Source: Imbricaverruca yamaguchii (lineage: Eukaryota; Arthropoda; Thecostraca; Neoverrucidae). From it: a stretch of 64,000 bases of DNA. Shown here one piece after another: positions 45,327 through 57,000 of the stretch. The notes beneath the pieces are model-generated. The model was given only the letters and a program-made list of their open reading frames with translations. It was not told the DNA's origin and did not search any database. Both the position numbers and the translations under genes were made by a program. The stretch covers positions 386,501 to 450,500 of the forward strand of contig JAOTOL010001548.1 in the NCBI GenBank assembly GCA_034440575.1. Reading direction: 5' to 3'. The first letter of the stretch is position 1. Each line of letters starts with the position of its first letter.

Positions 45327-46827
45327 GAACCAAACTTGGCCAACTGGAATGTTGTCATAAATGCAAATGACTGTCATGCGATTGATGTCACTTTGCATGT
45401 TACTCCCCACCCCCCAAATTTCTCTTTTTTTTTTTTTGTTTCTTAGGGTTCTTTCTTTATTTATTCATTTTTTTTCCTTTTTTTATTCAATGGTGTTTGG
45501 TTGGTTTTCGGAGCAAACGGGTGGGGGGGCGGGGGCTGCTTTACAGAGGAGAAAAAAGGACTATAAAATGATTTCTTATTTAGGGTACCGGAGGCCAAAG
45601 GGCAAAGTTGAAATTTTTATTGTATTACAGTAATGTCAAAACCAAAATAACAAAAATTTAAAATTAATTAAAAACAAACACAAACAACCAAACCCAATAC
45701 AAACCCGACCCAACGAAAAACCGAACATTTTTGCAAATTTTAAATTAATTTGAACATGAAATATATTGATATTTGCACACGAATAGAGATCACTATCGTG
45801 CCCATCCACCCCGCGAATTTCGTTGCTCTAGCCTTAATACCCAGCCAGCATTTTAACTGGCCCCCGACTGGGGCCATGCCAGCTGGGCAGACGGCAGGGC
45901 GGCGACCAGGCAGTCCGACTGGGCCCCAGTTCGCTCATGCAACATTTATTCGCTGGGGCCCGACATGGCCGTTTTCTGACCGGGGCTCAGCTGGGCAGCG
46001 ACTGGGCTCTGACCGGGCGTTGAGCTTGCAATAAGCAGGACCGGGGTTGTGCCCTAACTGGTCATCTGATTCCGGTTCGCACTGGTACGGGGTACCGCGT
46101 CCGGTCGGCTAACTATGGCTACCACCGCGTCACCAACCAAACGTTCACACCAAGGTGGTTGTGAAGCACTTGTCGCAATGTATTCGTGTGCCGTGTTGGG
46201 ACATATTGAATTAATTTATAAAATGCAGTATTTCAGCGCAATAACGACGTAGTGAGACGCACGCTTGACACACCACCTAATTCAACATTTGATGCCACGT
46301 TCTGTGTAGACTACCTTGGGCGTTTTCACGGATAAGCGCGGTTCGCTCCCAGCTGTCACCGGTTTTAAAATGCCGTATAAAAGGCAAAACGTATATTACT
46401 TCTCGGCATAATACAATGACGTACATCTCTACTACTCTAACACTCTACTATACTCTAATAATCGCTAAGGGCCAGCTGTGAGCTCCTGGGACTCTGTTTC
46501 AGACCGAGGTGACACTTCGCACTCATCCCTCGTGGTATCGCGCTCCGGAGCGGGGCGCTCGACTTGCGGTGTTTGGCGGTAATCGTGGATCCGCTCCAAT
46601 CTCCTGCTGCCGCGATCCCGCGATCCATGCAGCCACTTTCCCAATGCGAAATCGATTTTTTTGCATGATACATTCGGCCGTCCTCGTGTTTTTCTTCACC
46701 GCAGCTGAAAAGCGCAAAACCATCAGATGCAGCATCAACCCTTTTGCTACTTCGCACCAGTTAGGCACACTAAGGTTGGTTGTATGGCTATTTACACTCT
46801 CAGCTACATCAGCCAAATTCATCATCT
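45327..46827. other. No gene; GC-rich palindromic patch at 45855-46060
   Basis: Homopolymer T runs at 45421-45485 are followed by AT-rich DNA and then about 200 bases of repeated, partly self-complementary 'gactggggcc', 'ctgggcccc' and 'gctggggcccgac' phrases. I do not recognise the family of this patch. Confidence 0.45.
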
Positions 46828-46880
46828 GGTTATTGTGGTTTAGGGGCGCATAAACTGCATAGGATATACAGTGCCCATTA
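46828..46880 (+). repeat. Dispersed GCGC core, copy 4
   Basis: Reads 'ttgtggtttaggggcgcata' then 'atatacagtgccc'. Same family as 661-720, more diverged. Confidence 0.5.
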
Positions 46881-47611
46881 AGTTAGTCGTGTCAGGTATA
46901 AACGTATCGGTGTCAAGTAATGGGCGATAGAACATATAACAGCATGCTATGGCATTTCATGACGTCGTATTTTGCACAGCCAGGTGATTGATATCCATGT
47001 CCTACACCTGTGGGCGGGAGTACACCAAATCAAAACCAACAGCAGACAGACACTGTGGGAGTTTCGCGATGCGGCGTGAATCAATCCACCATAGCACTTG
47101 CACAGGAAAACCGTAGTGCTCTTCGTTTACGGAAGGCATGCAGCAAGTGGTAAAGAACAGCTGAATTATCTGACCATGTAAGGTTATGCTAGCCATGGCT
47201 AGAGATTATAATAAAAGAGGATGGAGAAGTGACAAACATCAAACTTCGTGATATTGCTACGACAAAACTTGATGTTTTTGGAGATGGTAGTCCCGAACTG
47301 CTCCAAAGGAAGGATACTCACCTATCCCAAACGCTCATAGTACGATAGACATACGCATAAATCACATAACACGAACGATGCTTGTGGTTGGTGAAAGTCG
47401 GGCCCAACATGGAAGCTGGCAGTTTGTAGGCCGTATGGTTCCAGTATGCCACGGATTAATGGATGCATTTCATTATACATTTGGGGATTATGGACTGTAA
47501 CATACGATGGTGGTGAATTGGAGCTTTGTTGTTTGTTTGTTTATTGGTTTGTTCACGACACACTTTATGCACATTCACGGCTAATGGCGCCGCCCACACT
47601 GTTTCGCCGGT

Positions 47612-47702
47612 GGGCCGCGGGATTGGGAAATGTCCTGAGTGGCGCTGGAGTCGAACCCGGGACCTTTGGTACCCATAGCCTGACACCTTAACCACTCGGC
47701 CA
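47612..47702 (-). repeat. tRNA-derived SINE head (Ser/Leu-like)
   Basis: The minus strand has an A-box-like 'gatggccgagtggttaaggt' and a B-box 'cccgggttcgactcc' at tRNA-like spacing. Pairing of the acceptor stem is poor and the flanks look repetitive, so it is read as a SINE head rather than a working tRNA gene. Confidence 0.6.
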
Positions 47703-47716
47703 TCCCCGCCCCGTGA

Positions 47717-47762
47717 ATTGGAGCTTAGTGGCGCGTCGACGTCCAGGGTCATTTTGCACCCA
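47717..47762 (+). repeat. Dispersed GCGC core, copy 5
   Basis: Reads 'gagcttagtggcgcgtcgac' then 'ggtcattttgcaccc'. It lies 15 bases from the tRNA-like head on the opposite strand. Confidence 0.5.
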
Positions 47763-48725
47763 TACTGTGACATTATGAACAGGTCGTCGGTATACCAACT
47801 GGGCATTGCCCAGTGTAAGACCAACGGCTACCTGGACACATTATATGCTCCTAAACCACAATACCTGGGCACATTCACCATGGTACGAGCTGCTTACACA
47901 CTCACCTTCCAAAATGTTGGACATTTTCAGACCAAAGCACCGATATGAAAAATCATAACTACGATGGGTTTATTAAGCGGTTGACTACTAGGAAGTACTT
48001 ACAGCAGCAAAGGATTGAGAGAGGAGGCATGGGAATGTAAACGATCACAATATGCCACATACCTTCTCCACCGAATATAAGCGTTGTGCATCAGTATATT
48101 GGAGCTAAAGCAGCCTTCATAGCTTCAGCGAATCATTACCAACAGTTGAACGGCAACCCCATTATGTAAGAGAGCTTCAGAAGCTCCCTTAGGTATTTTG
48201 TTCGCCGCTTCTTAACGCGGCACGCTAAAGTTCTGAAACTTCGTGACGTTTTCTAAACTTCTTTTCGGCGTGTGATACCACCATTTGCTATTGATAAGAG
48301 GCTATACAGTGCGCTTGGAGGCCATGGCTGTTTTTTAACAGTATGATGAGCTTTCAAAGCCAGACAGATATCTTATAAATACGGACATGTTATGTATATC
48401 AGGACTAGTTTCGTGACAACACCGTTGGTGAAGAAGGCATGCATATTGATTTAACGTCACTAAATATGTGCATAAATGGCAACGGCGGTCGGATGCATCG
48501 CACTGATTATGCACTGATTATGGCCTGTTGCAGACGAATTCCCTGGAACTTCTCTCCGAGCTCAGACTTATCGGTCAGTGAGAACAGGTGAAATGCGGCT
48601 CTGTCCATGAGAGCCGAACAACACAGCCGCACTACTGCTGTCAAGGTGTCACCACCCATGATGGCCAAGTAGCACGCCTGGAAACATGGGCAACTTTTGT
48701 TTATCTGATTGAAGGAAAAATATTC

Positions 48726-48770
48726 GGGTGCTACACGACCAATGCCATCGATGCGCCCTAAAGCCAAAAT
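48726..48770 (-). repeat. Dispersed GCGC core, copy 6
   Basis: The minus strand reads 'ttggctttagggcgcatcga' then 'attggtcgtgtagcaccc'. Same family as 661-720. Confidence 0.6.
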
Positions 48771-50959
48771 ACTAGAGGGGGCGTAATCCGCCCCTCCAGT
48801 CCGCGTAATTTTCAGAGGCTCTCCAGGGCGCGTGTTAACACAATTTTTCCTAGATAGCAAAATAAAGTGACACAAATCCGGCGGGACATTGGTATTTGCA
48901 GGTACCATAGGTTGATCGCCCCAGGGCTGAGCTCCCTGCTGATCTTACAATCCTACTCTCCAAGCTCAAGGGGGAAATTTTGAGTCAGCGGCGATGTGAT
49001 AATGATAATGATACTATAATGCCAGATGGCTAGGTTCAGGCAAGTGCAAACATTTTGGAATGGTCCCACCTTCGTCCACTTTTCTTGAGAACTTCGTGCT
49101 ACACCACTGTGTTTTCTCAATGAAACCCAGTTTATTTCCTTTTGTTTAGCAGTGTTAGTGACAGCTTAATTTTCCTCTGGAAGAATGTAGAAATTGATGC
49201 AATCAACTCGCTCTCCCCTGCCTATCACTAAATCATCCAAATCGCAGCAACGGCATGCGGTCAGCCTCCGGTTATAAGCGGAGACATTGTCAGTGTGCTG
49301 GTTGCCGCTAGCGGATCAGACTTACCGAGGCATACTCTATTCGCCAATCGCTCCCCTCTTCCCACCAGTCATCAAAGGAGGCTGGAAAGAGGGACAAGTG
49401 AGCAAGTGAGACAAGAGGGAGTGTGTGCGGTCAAAGGAAGACTCATTATCAGCCTGCCCTCACCGACCCGGACTGGCGCAACCATAGGACTGCGGGATAC
49501 TAAAAAAGCAGGACAGTGAGTGCCAGCGGCACGCGGCCATAACGTACGCAAGAAAAGCCACGGGTATCCAAATACGAACTGCAAAAATCCAAGTCTGTCA
49601 CGTTGTCATTTCCCATCAGATTGTACATATTCCGATAAAAAGCACATGATAAACTTTCAAAATTTAGTAAATATTCCTACTAAACTCCTTTTTCCCCTTC
49701 ATAAATATACCAACTAAAGCCATTCGAAGACGTGATGACAACAAACTATCAACCTACGCCCTTTTCGGTGCAATACGCGCGGTAGACGAAACGGAGGAAA
49801 CTTGCACGAAGAATCGGCGGGTGTGGTGTTTGGAGAATATATCCTGGGTGGAAAGTCGTTGATAGATCCTGCCTGCCAAAAGTTATTCTTCGGGACGTGT
49901 GTTAAAAAGTGAAGTACCTAGGTACATAGGACGTCTGGTAAGTAGGCACTACAACTAACTCCATTAAAATTACCCAGCTAGGGACTAGGGTTGGGGGTTT
50001 CTAGAACAGTTACGACATGCAACAAATAGCTGTACTGCTGCTTCTGTGTGACCGAACCGGTAATCGTACAGTGTTTACAAGGCACAAAAATCAACAAGCT
50101 TTCCATATTAAAATACTTAATTTTAGTGGCAATTTAACTACTTGCAAAGAGCGAGTTTAAAACATTCTGTAGAAGTGTGCTATATTTTGAACGTGAAAAT
50201 GTTGTGCAGGATCACTTGACTAGCTGTTATGGTATCAGCTATTAGTATTAGATTGGGAATTAGGGCATTTCTTGAGATATTTTATCTCTGAAACATTTTT
50301 GCACCCTGGGCTCATACTGGATAGGATTGGCTCCACACATACTATAGTTGGTTTTACAGTGGCAATTTGCTCTGTCTACTAGCTTTAGAGCCTTCCAAGT
50401 CAATCCTCCCTTCAACTAAACATCCCAGACATGAACTAGAAAAGAACATTGAAGAGCTTTTAATATTAATAGGAATTGGTTTCAATCTACCAAGCTTTTT
50501 CATTGGGGAAGAAGTTGTTTTTCATGGTGAGACAAAACTATTTTATATGGATCACTTTAGTGTAATTTTCCTTCAACCATGTTATATCCTGAGACCTATA
50601 TCCAATAGTCTGCAAGTAACACACCAGTCAGTGCTCGAATGTCCTACTCGTGGGCCGTGTTGTGAATATTTATTAGTTATGTGGTGTCAGCATGTCAGGA
50701 GTATCAAGTATGGATTTATAAACATGGTTGACATCGATTAAGCACACTTTTGTTGTTATTTTGTCTGCCATTGCTCAGGAAGCTGGCTTATAACCTCACC
50801 ATTTGCTAATTTAACCATAGTGCCAATTTGTCATCTGGCAGTCATTTGTTGGCTGCCATATGCAGTAGAGCTGAGTGTAGTCTCCATGTAAATCAGAAAG
50901 CCTTTTGTAATTTACTGATGTTCATAGTTTAATTTGACATATTTCAGTATTGTTGACAT
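48771..50959. other. No gene recognised
   Basis: AT-rich sequence upstream of the septin coding region, without recognised exons or transposon remnants. A septin 5' UTR exon could be hidden here. Confidence 0.4.
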
Positions 50960-51430
50960 CATTGTTAAATTATTAGGGAAATAGGGTGGAATATACCACT
51001 TATTGAACACTCTATTGACATCCTTCTAAAAAAAAGTATTGACATCCTGCTCCTTGATGGGGGCTTATGAAGTCTTCATGTCTCCTTCCTAACAGTATCT
51101 CACAACTAGCATGTCAATGCTCTCCATAAGGAATGGTAATACAAGAATATTTTGCAATGCAATTTCAGGTAAAGGGATTATCTATGATGTGATATGGCAA
51201 ACACTGCAAGTTTATAGCATAGGATTATTCTCCCTATCCCAAATATAGTTCTTCCTAAATTATGAATCTTGGAACAAATAATAAAGGTGCAGTCTGCACC
51301 ATTGGCTCAAATCTGAGTCTGAAAGACATCAAAAGCATCTTAAATAACACTAATTCCATGGCAAATTTGGCATCCTGCTGTGCTCATTTTGACATCTCGC
51401 ACCTAACGAAAAACCATTATTCTAACCCTG
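50960..51430 (+). mobile_element. hAT-like MITE, copy 2, with 8-bp target duplication
   Basis: A 471-bp element beginning 'cattgttaaattattaggga' and ending 'ccattattctaaccctg'. It is flanked on both sides by the perfect 8-mer GTTGACAT (50952-50959 and 51431-51438). An 8-bp duplication with CAGTG-like ends is the signature of hAT transposition. The two ends are weakly complementary. No coding capacity. Confidence 0.85.
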
Positions 51431-51844
51431 GTTGACATTATAACCTATTTCATCATTAAATCTGATGTGATAAATATATTCTGTGGTTGCTTTTAACATA
51501 TACAGATTATTATTCTAGGTCTAGGTAAGACAGGACAACACTCACAAAATACTGGTTATTCCACTTATGGTCACCACCCAAACTAATCACTTTTTGTAGC
51601 AGTCAGCAGCCACACCACAGCTTCACATACTTCTCTCAATCTCAACCACCAAAAATGCATATGTGAATGAGCCAATAAACTTGTAAGATACTGTCTATGC
51701 ACTGAGTACAATGTTCTCTGGTTACTCAGACTGGAGCTACATCTCTGAAGACATGCTTTCTTGCCACCCATATCAGCTAGGGAAACAGCAGTTGTATTTT
51801 CCACTTGGAAATTACTTCCAAAGTTGGGAGCTTTTTTAATAGTG

Positions 51845-53010
51845 TGCAAAAACCATGCACAGTGCAGCTTTAAATACCCCCAGGTCTGTTAAGGCCACAA
51901 CATCTTCAGGCAGTGAGTTCCAGGTGGCACAGCATCTGAGTCTAAAAAATCTTCCTACATTCCACTGATGCATGTCTGTGAGCCAATTTTAGGGAGTGGC
52001 CATGTGTGCTCACCAATGGTGCCAGCACAACAGCAGAATGGCCATGACAAATCTTCCCACATTTGATGCCTGTTCGAACCAGTCTTCCTTTCACTGAGTA
52101 CAAATCTAGTTTCCATAATCTGGCACCATAATCCAGACCTTCCATCCCCTCTATGTTCCATGTCCACCTTCTCTGTACTGATTCTAGTCACCTTACATCA
52201 CCTATGTAACCTGCACTCCAAACACATGATAAAAGCTCCAAAAGAGGCCTGACATGAGTAATGTATACTGTTTTCATAAATTCAGGGGAATTACATAAAC
52301 TACATCTTAGCAGTTTGCTGGCCAGACTCCCAGATTTCTGTGCTATACAGGCAATGTGTTGATGGAAATGCAAGTTTTATCTGCTGTAATGCCTAAGTCA
52401 GTATGTATCTCAACAAAGTTCACCTGAAATCCATCCAGGTAATAATATGCATATATACCAATTGTTAAAAGTCATGAGCCATGGTGTGCACATTTCATTT
52501 GCACACCATGCTCATGAAGAACTGCACATTTCCTGGAGTTCATTGCTAGTCCATGACTTGGCAGTACTAACCAGGGTATATATATGTATATATATATATA
52601 TATGCAGTTCTTGCAGGAAATGTGCAGTTCTTTATGTGCATGGTGTGCAAAGGAAATGTGCACACCATGACTTATAATTTTTTTTAAAAATCGATTTTTT
52701 TCATCACTGAACAAATTTATAGGTCATCTGCAAAAACCTTGAATTAGGAGTGTATATCATGAGGTACATAGTTCACATAAATCAAGAATAACAGGACCTA
52801 GCACAGAGCCCTGAGGTACTCCACTCAGAACATCCCTTGGTTACATGAAGAACCAGAGACAAGCATTTTCATTTCCCTCCCACAGATAAAATGTTGGATC
52901 CAGGTGAGGATTGGCTCTGAAATTCCTAGAGCTCTCAGTTTTGTAAGTAGCAGCACATGAGTTGTGGCTTTCAGATAGACAGCAGAGGGTGATGCTAAAT
53001 GATACAAAGT
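51845..53010 (-). pseudogene. Dead CR1-like non-LTR retrotransposon, copy 2
   Basis: Minus-strand remnants read 'LLLTKLRALGISEPILTWIQ', 'CGREMKMLVSGSSCNQG', a damaged RT catalytic region near 52700 ('FKVFADDL'), then 'VYITHVRPLLELLSCVW', 'GLDYGARLWKLDLYSVKGR' and the terminal 'WNSLPEDVVALTDLGVFKAA'. It is broken by frameshifts and by a foldback insertion at 52470-52673. It differs enough from the copy at 39385-41060 to be a separate subfamily. Confidence 0.8.
52470..52673. mobile_element. Small foldback insertion with TA-rich centre
   Basis: Arms at about 52470-52534 and 52613-52673 are inverted copies ('ggtgtgcacatttc', 'tttgcacaccatgc', 'aagaactgcacatttcctg'). They flank about 75 bases that include a 'tatatatgtatata' microsatellite. 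It interrupts the retrotransposon copy, so it arrived later. Confidence 0.65.
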
Positions 53011-53013
53011 CTG

Positions 53014-53125
53014 TGCCGCCCCGGTAGCTCAGTTAGTTAGAGCGCTGGCCTGCACTGGTCTCCCCTGTACTGGCAACACAGGGTTCGAGTCGCTTCGCAC
53101 AAAGTCGCCCCGGCCGGGAGTGTCA
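53014..53125 (+). repeat. tRNA-derived SINE head, with tail to ~53230
   Basis: The A-box 'ggtagctcagttagttagag' and B-box 'gggttcgagtc' are spaced as in a tRNA, but the stem regions do not fold into a full cloverleaf and the sequence runs on through 'ggcacgttaaactttcggtc', a SINE-type tail. It is a Pol III-derived repeat rather than a functional tRNA. Confidence 0.7.
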
Positions 53126-53327
53126 GTTGGCAGCTGGTCCGATAAGGCCGAGGACCAGCTACTGGGCGGCCGTGTCGGTGCATTGCGGCACGTTAAACTT
53201 TCGGTCTAAATTCTGCCATTGAGCTGGAGTTCATGGATCGGGTGGTGGGGCCAGGGTTCACGCAACAAGCTCTGCTTAGCAATAGAACCCTGGTTCCTCA
53301 AGCCACTCCAGCAACAATTTGGATCAA

Positions 53328-53400
53328 TTTTTTTTTTAATCATGGCAAAATGTTCTTAGTGAAGTCCCCCAGGGGTCAGTACTTGGGCCACATTCTGGTG
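53328..53400 (+). pseudogene. Short reverse transcriptase fragment
   Basis: The plus strand reads 'NVLSEVPQGSVLG', the conserved RT block before the catalytic motif. The DNA closely matches the equivalent part of the CR1-like copy near 40270-40315. Only about 25 codons survive. Confidence 0.65.
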
Positions 53401-53585
53401 GACAACATTCCGGTGGTTAAATGACATGTGTTGTGAAGTGGTGGTGTCCCACATGTCTCTAATACTGCACCTGCCTCAGTCTCCACCTTCCTCCATAAAT
53501 GTTGAGCAAGGTGGTGTGGGATGCTTCACTCACCCTCCCAGCAAATATTGCAGTGTGTTTGGCTACATTGTGTGCTTGTGGGCTG

Positions 53586-53630
53586 TTGTGTAAACTTTGC
53601 AGTTGATGCGCCTCTAAACTACAATACAAT
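53586..53630 (-). repeat. Dispersed GCGC core, copy 7
   Basis: The minus strand reads 'ttgtagtttagaggcgcatc' then 'aactgcaaagtttac'. Only the 5' half of the core is well kept. Confidence 0.5.
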
Positions 53631-53806
53631 ATAAGTTCGTGGGCTCAGGACTTGCTTACTGGTTCATGTTTAAGGCCTGCCACAGCCATTTGGCATGAGG
53701 TGATGGGAGGTGCCAATGTGGAGACGGCTGAGTGTGTAACGAACCAAACGTTCCCGAAATATGGCGTGTTGTGTCTCTTTAAACTTGTACCCATTCTACA
53801 GGTAAC

Positions 53807-54001
53807 ATGGCGAGCCGAACGGAGTTCAACAACCCTGAAGTGTCTGGCTATGTGGGCTTTGCCAATCTCCCCAACCAAGTGCACCGTAAATCGGTGAAGA
53901 AGGGGTTCGAATTCACCATGATGGTAGTGGGCGAGTCCGGACTCGGAAAATCGACCCTGGTCAACAGCCTTTTTCTCACCGATCTGTACCCGGAGAGACA
54001 G
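53807..54001 (+). CDS. Sep1: Septin exon 1 (coding): P-loop
   Basis: 65 codons from ATG to 'LYPERQ|gtaggc', phase 0. It contains the polybasic membrane-binding segment and the G1 P-loop GESGLGKST. The start follows a 3' splice site at 53800-53801 and matches the usual septin N-terminus. Confidence 0.95.
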
Positions 54002-57000
54002 GTAGGCACGGAGTTTATCCCCGCAGGCAGGTCCTCCCGTGTCGATAATTGAATGACCCTCCTCCAGTGTCGATTGAATGGCATGAGGAGGGTAGTTCTA
54101 ATTTTCATTTAACAAGTCAGTTTGGATGTCAGAAAGTGGAGCCGAAAAAAATGAGAACAATTGTTGTAATCGGCATTTTGGCCGCAGGCATTCTGATTCC
54201 TTCTTAGCTGCAGTTCCGATTTGTGAGTGTAAAATGGTTCTGGTTGTCAACGACCCAAAAGTCTCAATTCGTCATCATTATTTTTGTCACAATCCTGAGT
54301 TCTTGATTATTGTTTAATGTGTAACTTAGTTTTATTGACTGTTGTTTAACATGTGACTTAGTTTTTGTTGCTGGTTATTGTTGGCTTGCTGTGTTGTATT
54401 TCACTGGCTTACGGTTGACATTCACGCAATCTTGAACGTAGGCAGTGCTTTATGGATGTGCAGTTCAAGACTGGTGTTATGTTCGTTCCACCCTTCGATA
54501 GGCCTTTGGATCCCCCCCCACAATTTCCGACTGTTCGACTTCATTGTCTTAAACCCTGGTCAAGCTGTCAACATTGCCAGTCATTTGTAGTTGTGTAGGC
54601 GAATTTAATCAGTTGCATGCTTGCTTCCGTGAATAACACGACCAGGTTTACTTGACACCTTCCTTCTTCAACTCTGTTCCTTGTTCATGTGTAAGCTTCG
54701 TTAATCCACCCCTTTGTGGTCATATCGTGCAAAATACTGTTACATCACTGAGCAAGCACCACGCACAATTGTTGGCAGGACTGGCCGCGGCCAACTACTA
54801 TATGTGTGTGTTGTTCAGGTACCAGCAGCCTCGGACATGACCAGGCGGACCGTCAAAATCGAAGCATCTACTGTGGAGATCGAGGAGCGTGGTGTCAAGT
54901 TGCGACTGACAGTCGTCGGTGAGACTGCCAACATCGGTGTCAGGGGGGGGGGGGATGAGGGCAGCCGCTTGTGCAGAGTGGTAGCTGTGGATATCACCAG
55001 ATCGAATGCATGCTCTTTTGCTGTAGAGTTCGTTTAATGTCCTGGGGATGTCTTCGTTCCATGACTGCGACGGTGCTTCGTGGTTTGCACTGAAAATCTA
55101 TATATTCAAATGCATTGCTCCATTAATTATCCTTGGGTGAGTCATTTCATGTCAGATCTTAGCCCGGCAGCCGATGGTATATACATAATGTACCAGCATT
55201 GTGTATTTACCACCGATCATAGAATGTCATATCATAACGATATGCCTAATATTGAATTGCGTTATCGTCGGTCTATCATGGCAATAAGAAATGCAGCTTA
55301 GCATATGATTTTCTAATGCATCATACTGAAGAAATAATTCATGTTGTGCATGTTCATATTCACGAGCTGCTAGCACTGGTATCAGCACGTGACTCGTGGC
55401 ATGTGGAGTCAGGTCACTCATGACACCACATCACGTGACTTGTGGCGTGTCGTAGAGTGAGGTCACTCGTGACACAACCTCACGTGACCATCAGACACAC
55501 CCGGCTTCGGAGATGCCATCGACAATACGGACTGTTTCAAACCGATCGTCCAGTACATCGACGACCAATTCGAGAAGTACTTCAAGGACGAGTCTGGCCT
55601 CAACCGACGCAACATCGTGGACAACCGAATACACTGCTGCTTCTACTTCATCAACCCAGCCGGCCACGGCCTCAAGCCGCTTGACGTCCAGTTCATGAAG
55701 ATGCTGCACAACAAGGCACGTGAAGAGCCCACCGTCCTGACTCAGCGAACAGACTCACTGCTCTGGGCTGTAGAGACAGACGGGCCTCCCCGTGGCATGG
55801 GAGTGGACAGAGCGACCTGTGGCATGGGGGTGGACAGACTGACCTGTGGCATGGGAGTGGACAGACTGACCTGTGGCATAGGAGTGGACAGACCGACCTG
55901 TGGCATAGGAGTGGACAGACCGACCTGTGGCATGGGAGTGGACAGACTGACCTGTGGCATGGGAGTGGACAGACTGACCTGTGGCATAGGAGTGGACAGA
56001 CCGACCTGTGGCATGGGAGTGGACAGACCGACCTGTGGCATGGGAGTGGACAGACCGACCTGTGGCATGGGAGTGGACAGACCGACCTGTGGCACGGGAG
56101 TGGACAGACCGACCTGTGGCATGGGAGTGGACAGACTGACCTGTGGCATGGGAGTGGACAGACTGACCTGTGGCATGGGAGTGGACAGACCGACCTGTGG
56201 CATGGGAGTGGACAGACCGACCTGTGGCATGGGAGTGGACAGACCGACCTGTGGCATGGGAGTGGACAGACTGACCTGTGGCATGGGAGTGGACAGACCG
56301 ACCTGTGGCATAGGAGTGGACGCGCTTCCCTGTGGCATGTAAATTGGATAGCCTCCCTGTCGCATCGGCAGACGGGCTCCCTGTTGTATGGGATGTGCGA
56401 GCCTCTGTGGTATGAGAATGGACAGCCTTCCTGTTGTATGGGGAAAGGTGGGCCTCCCCGTTGTACGGGAACGAACGTGTTTCCCTGCAGCATGTAGACG
56501 AATGGTTCGTCCTGCTGTATTAACCTGGCATGGGTGGGCCTCTATTGTATGGGGCGGACGAACCTTCCCGTGACATGGGTCATGATGGTCCTCCCTGTTA
56601 TATGGGTATGGGTGGCTTCCCTGTTGTATTGGCGTGGACAGGCTTGTAGTCTGGGTATGGACCAGTAATTCGTTATTCGCGAAATAGGGTGGAATTGAAC
56701 ACTGACTCGACGTTCTTCGCAAAGAAGCATAGACGCCGTGCTTCCTGGTGCGTGTTTGCGAAGTCTACATGTCTTGTTTCTAACTGCATCCCGTTTACAA
56801 AGATCATACCTTTGCTCGCCAAAACGGGTCCGGAATCGTGATAACGAACATCCCATAGGTCAATTCCAGGTGGAGGGATTACCTAGGATGTGCTATGTTA
56901 TACAATAACAGGTTATAGCATAGGTGTTTGTATCGTTTTCGTTCATATCGATATTCCCAAATTGGGTACCTTTCAAAATACGTACAACTGAACAGTCATA

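Noticed and set aside
48507..48908. 133-codon minus-strand frame
   Set aside because: It runs through a dispersed repeat core and has no recognisable domain.
53014..53125. Functional tRNA gene
   Set aside because: A and B boxes are present, but the cloverleaf is incomplete and a SINE-type tail follows.
55693..56722. Minus-strand frames of 266 and 326 codons with CHRSVCPLP or STPMPQVGL repeats
   Set aside because: They mirror the 27-bp septin-intron array. A 27-bp unit free of stops opens both strands, and nothing supports transcription from the minus strand.
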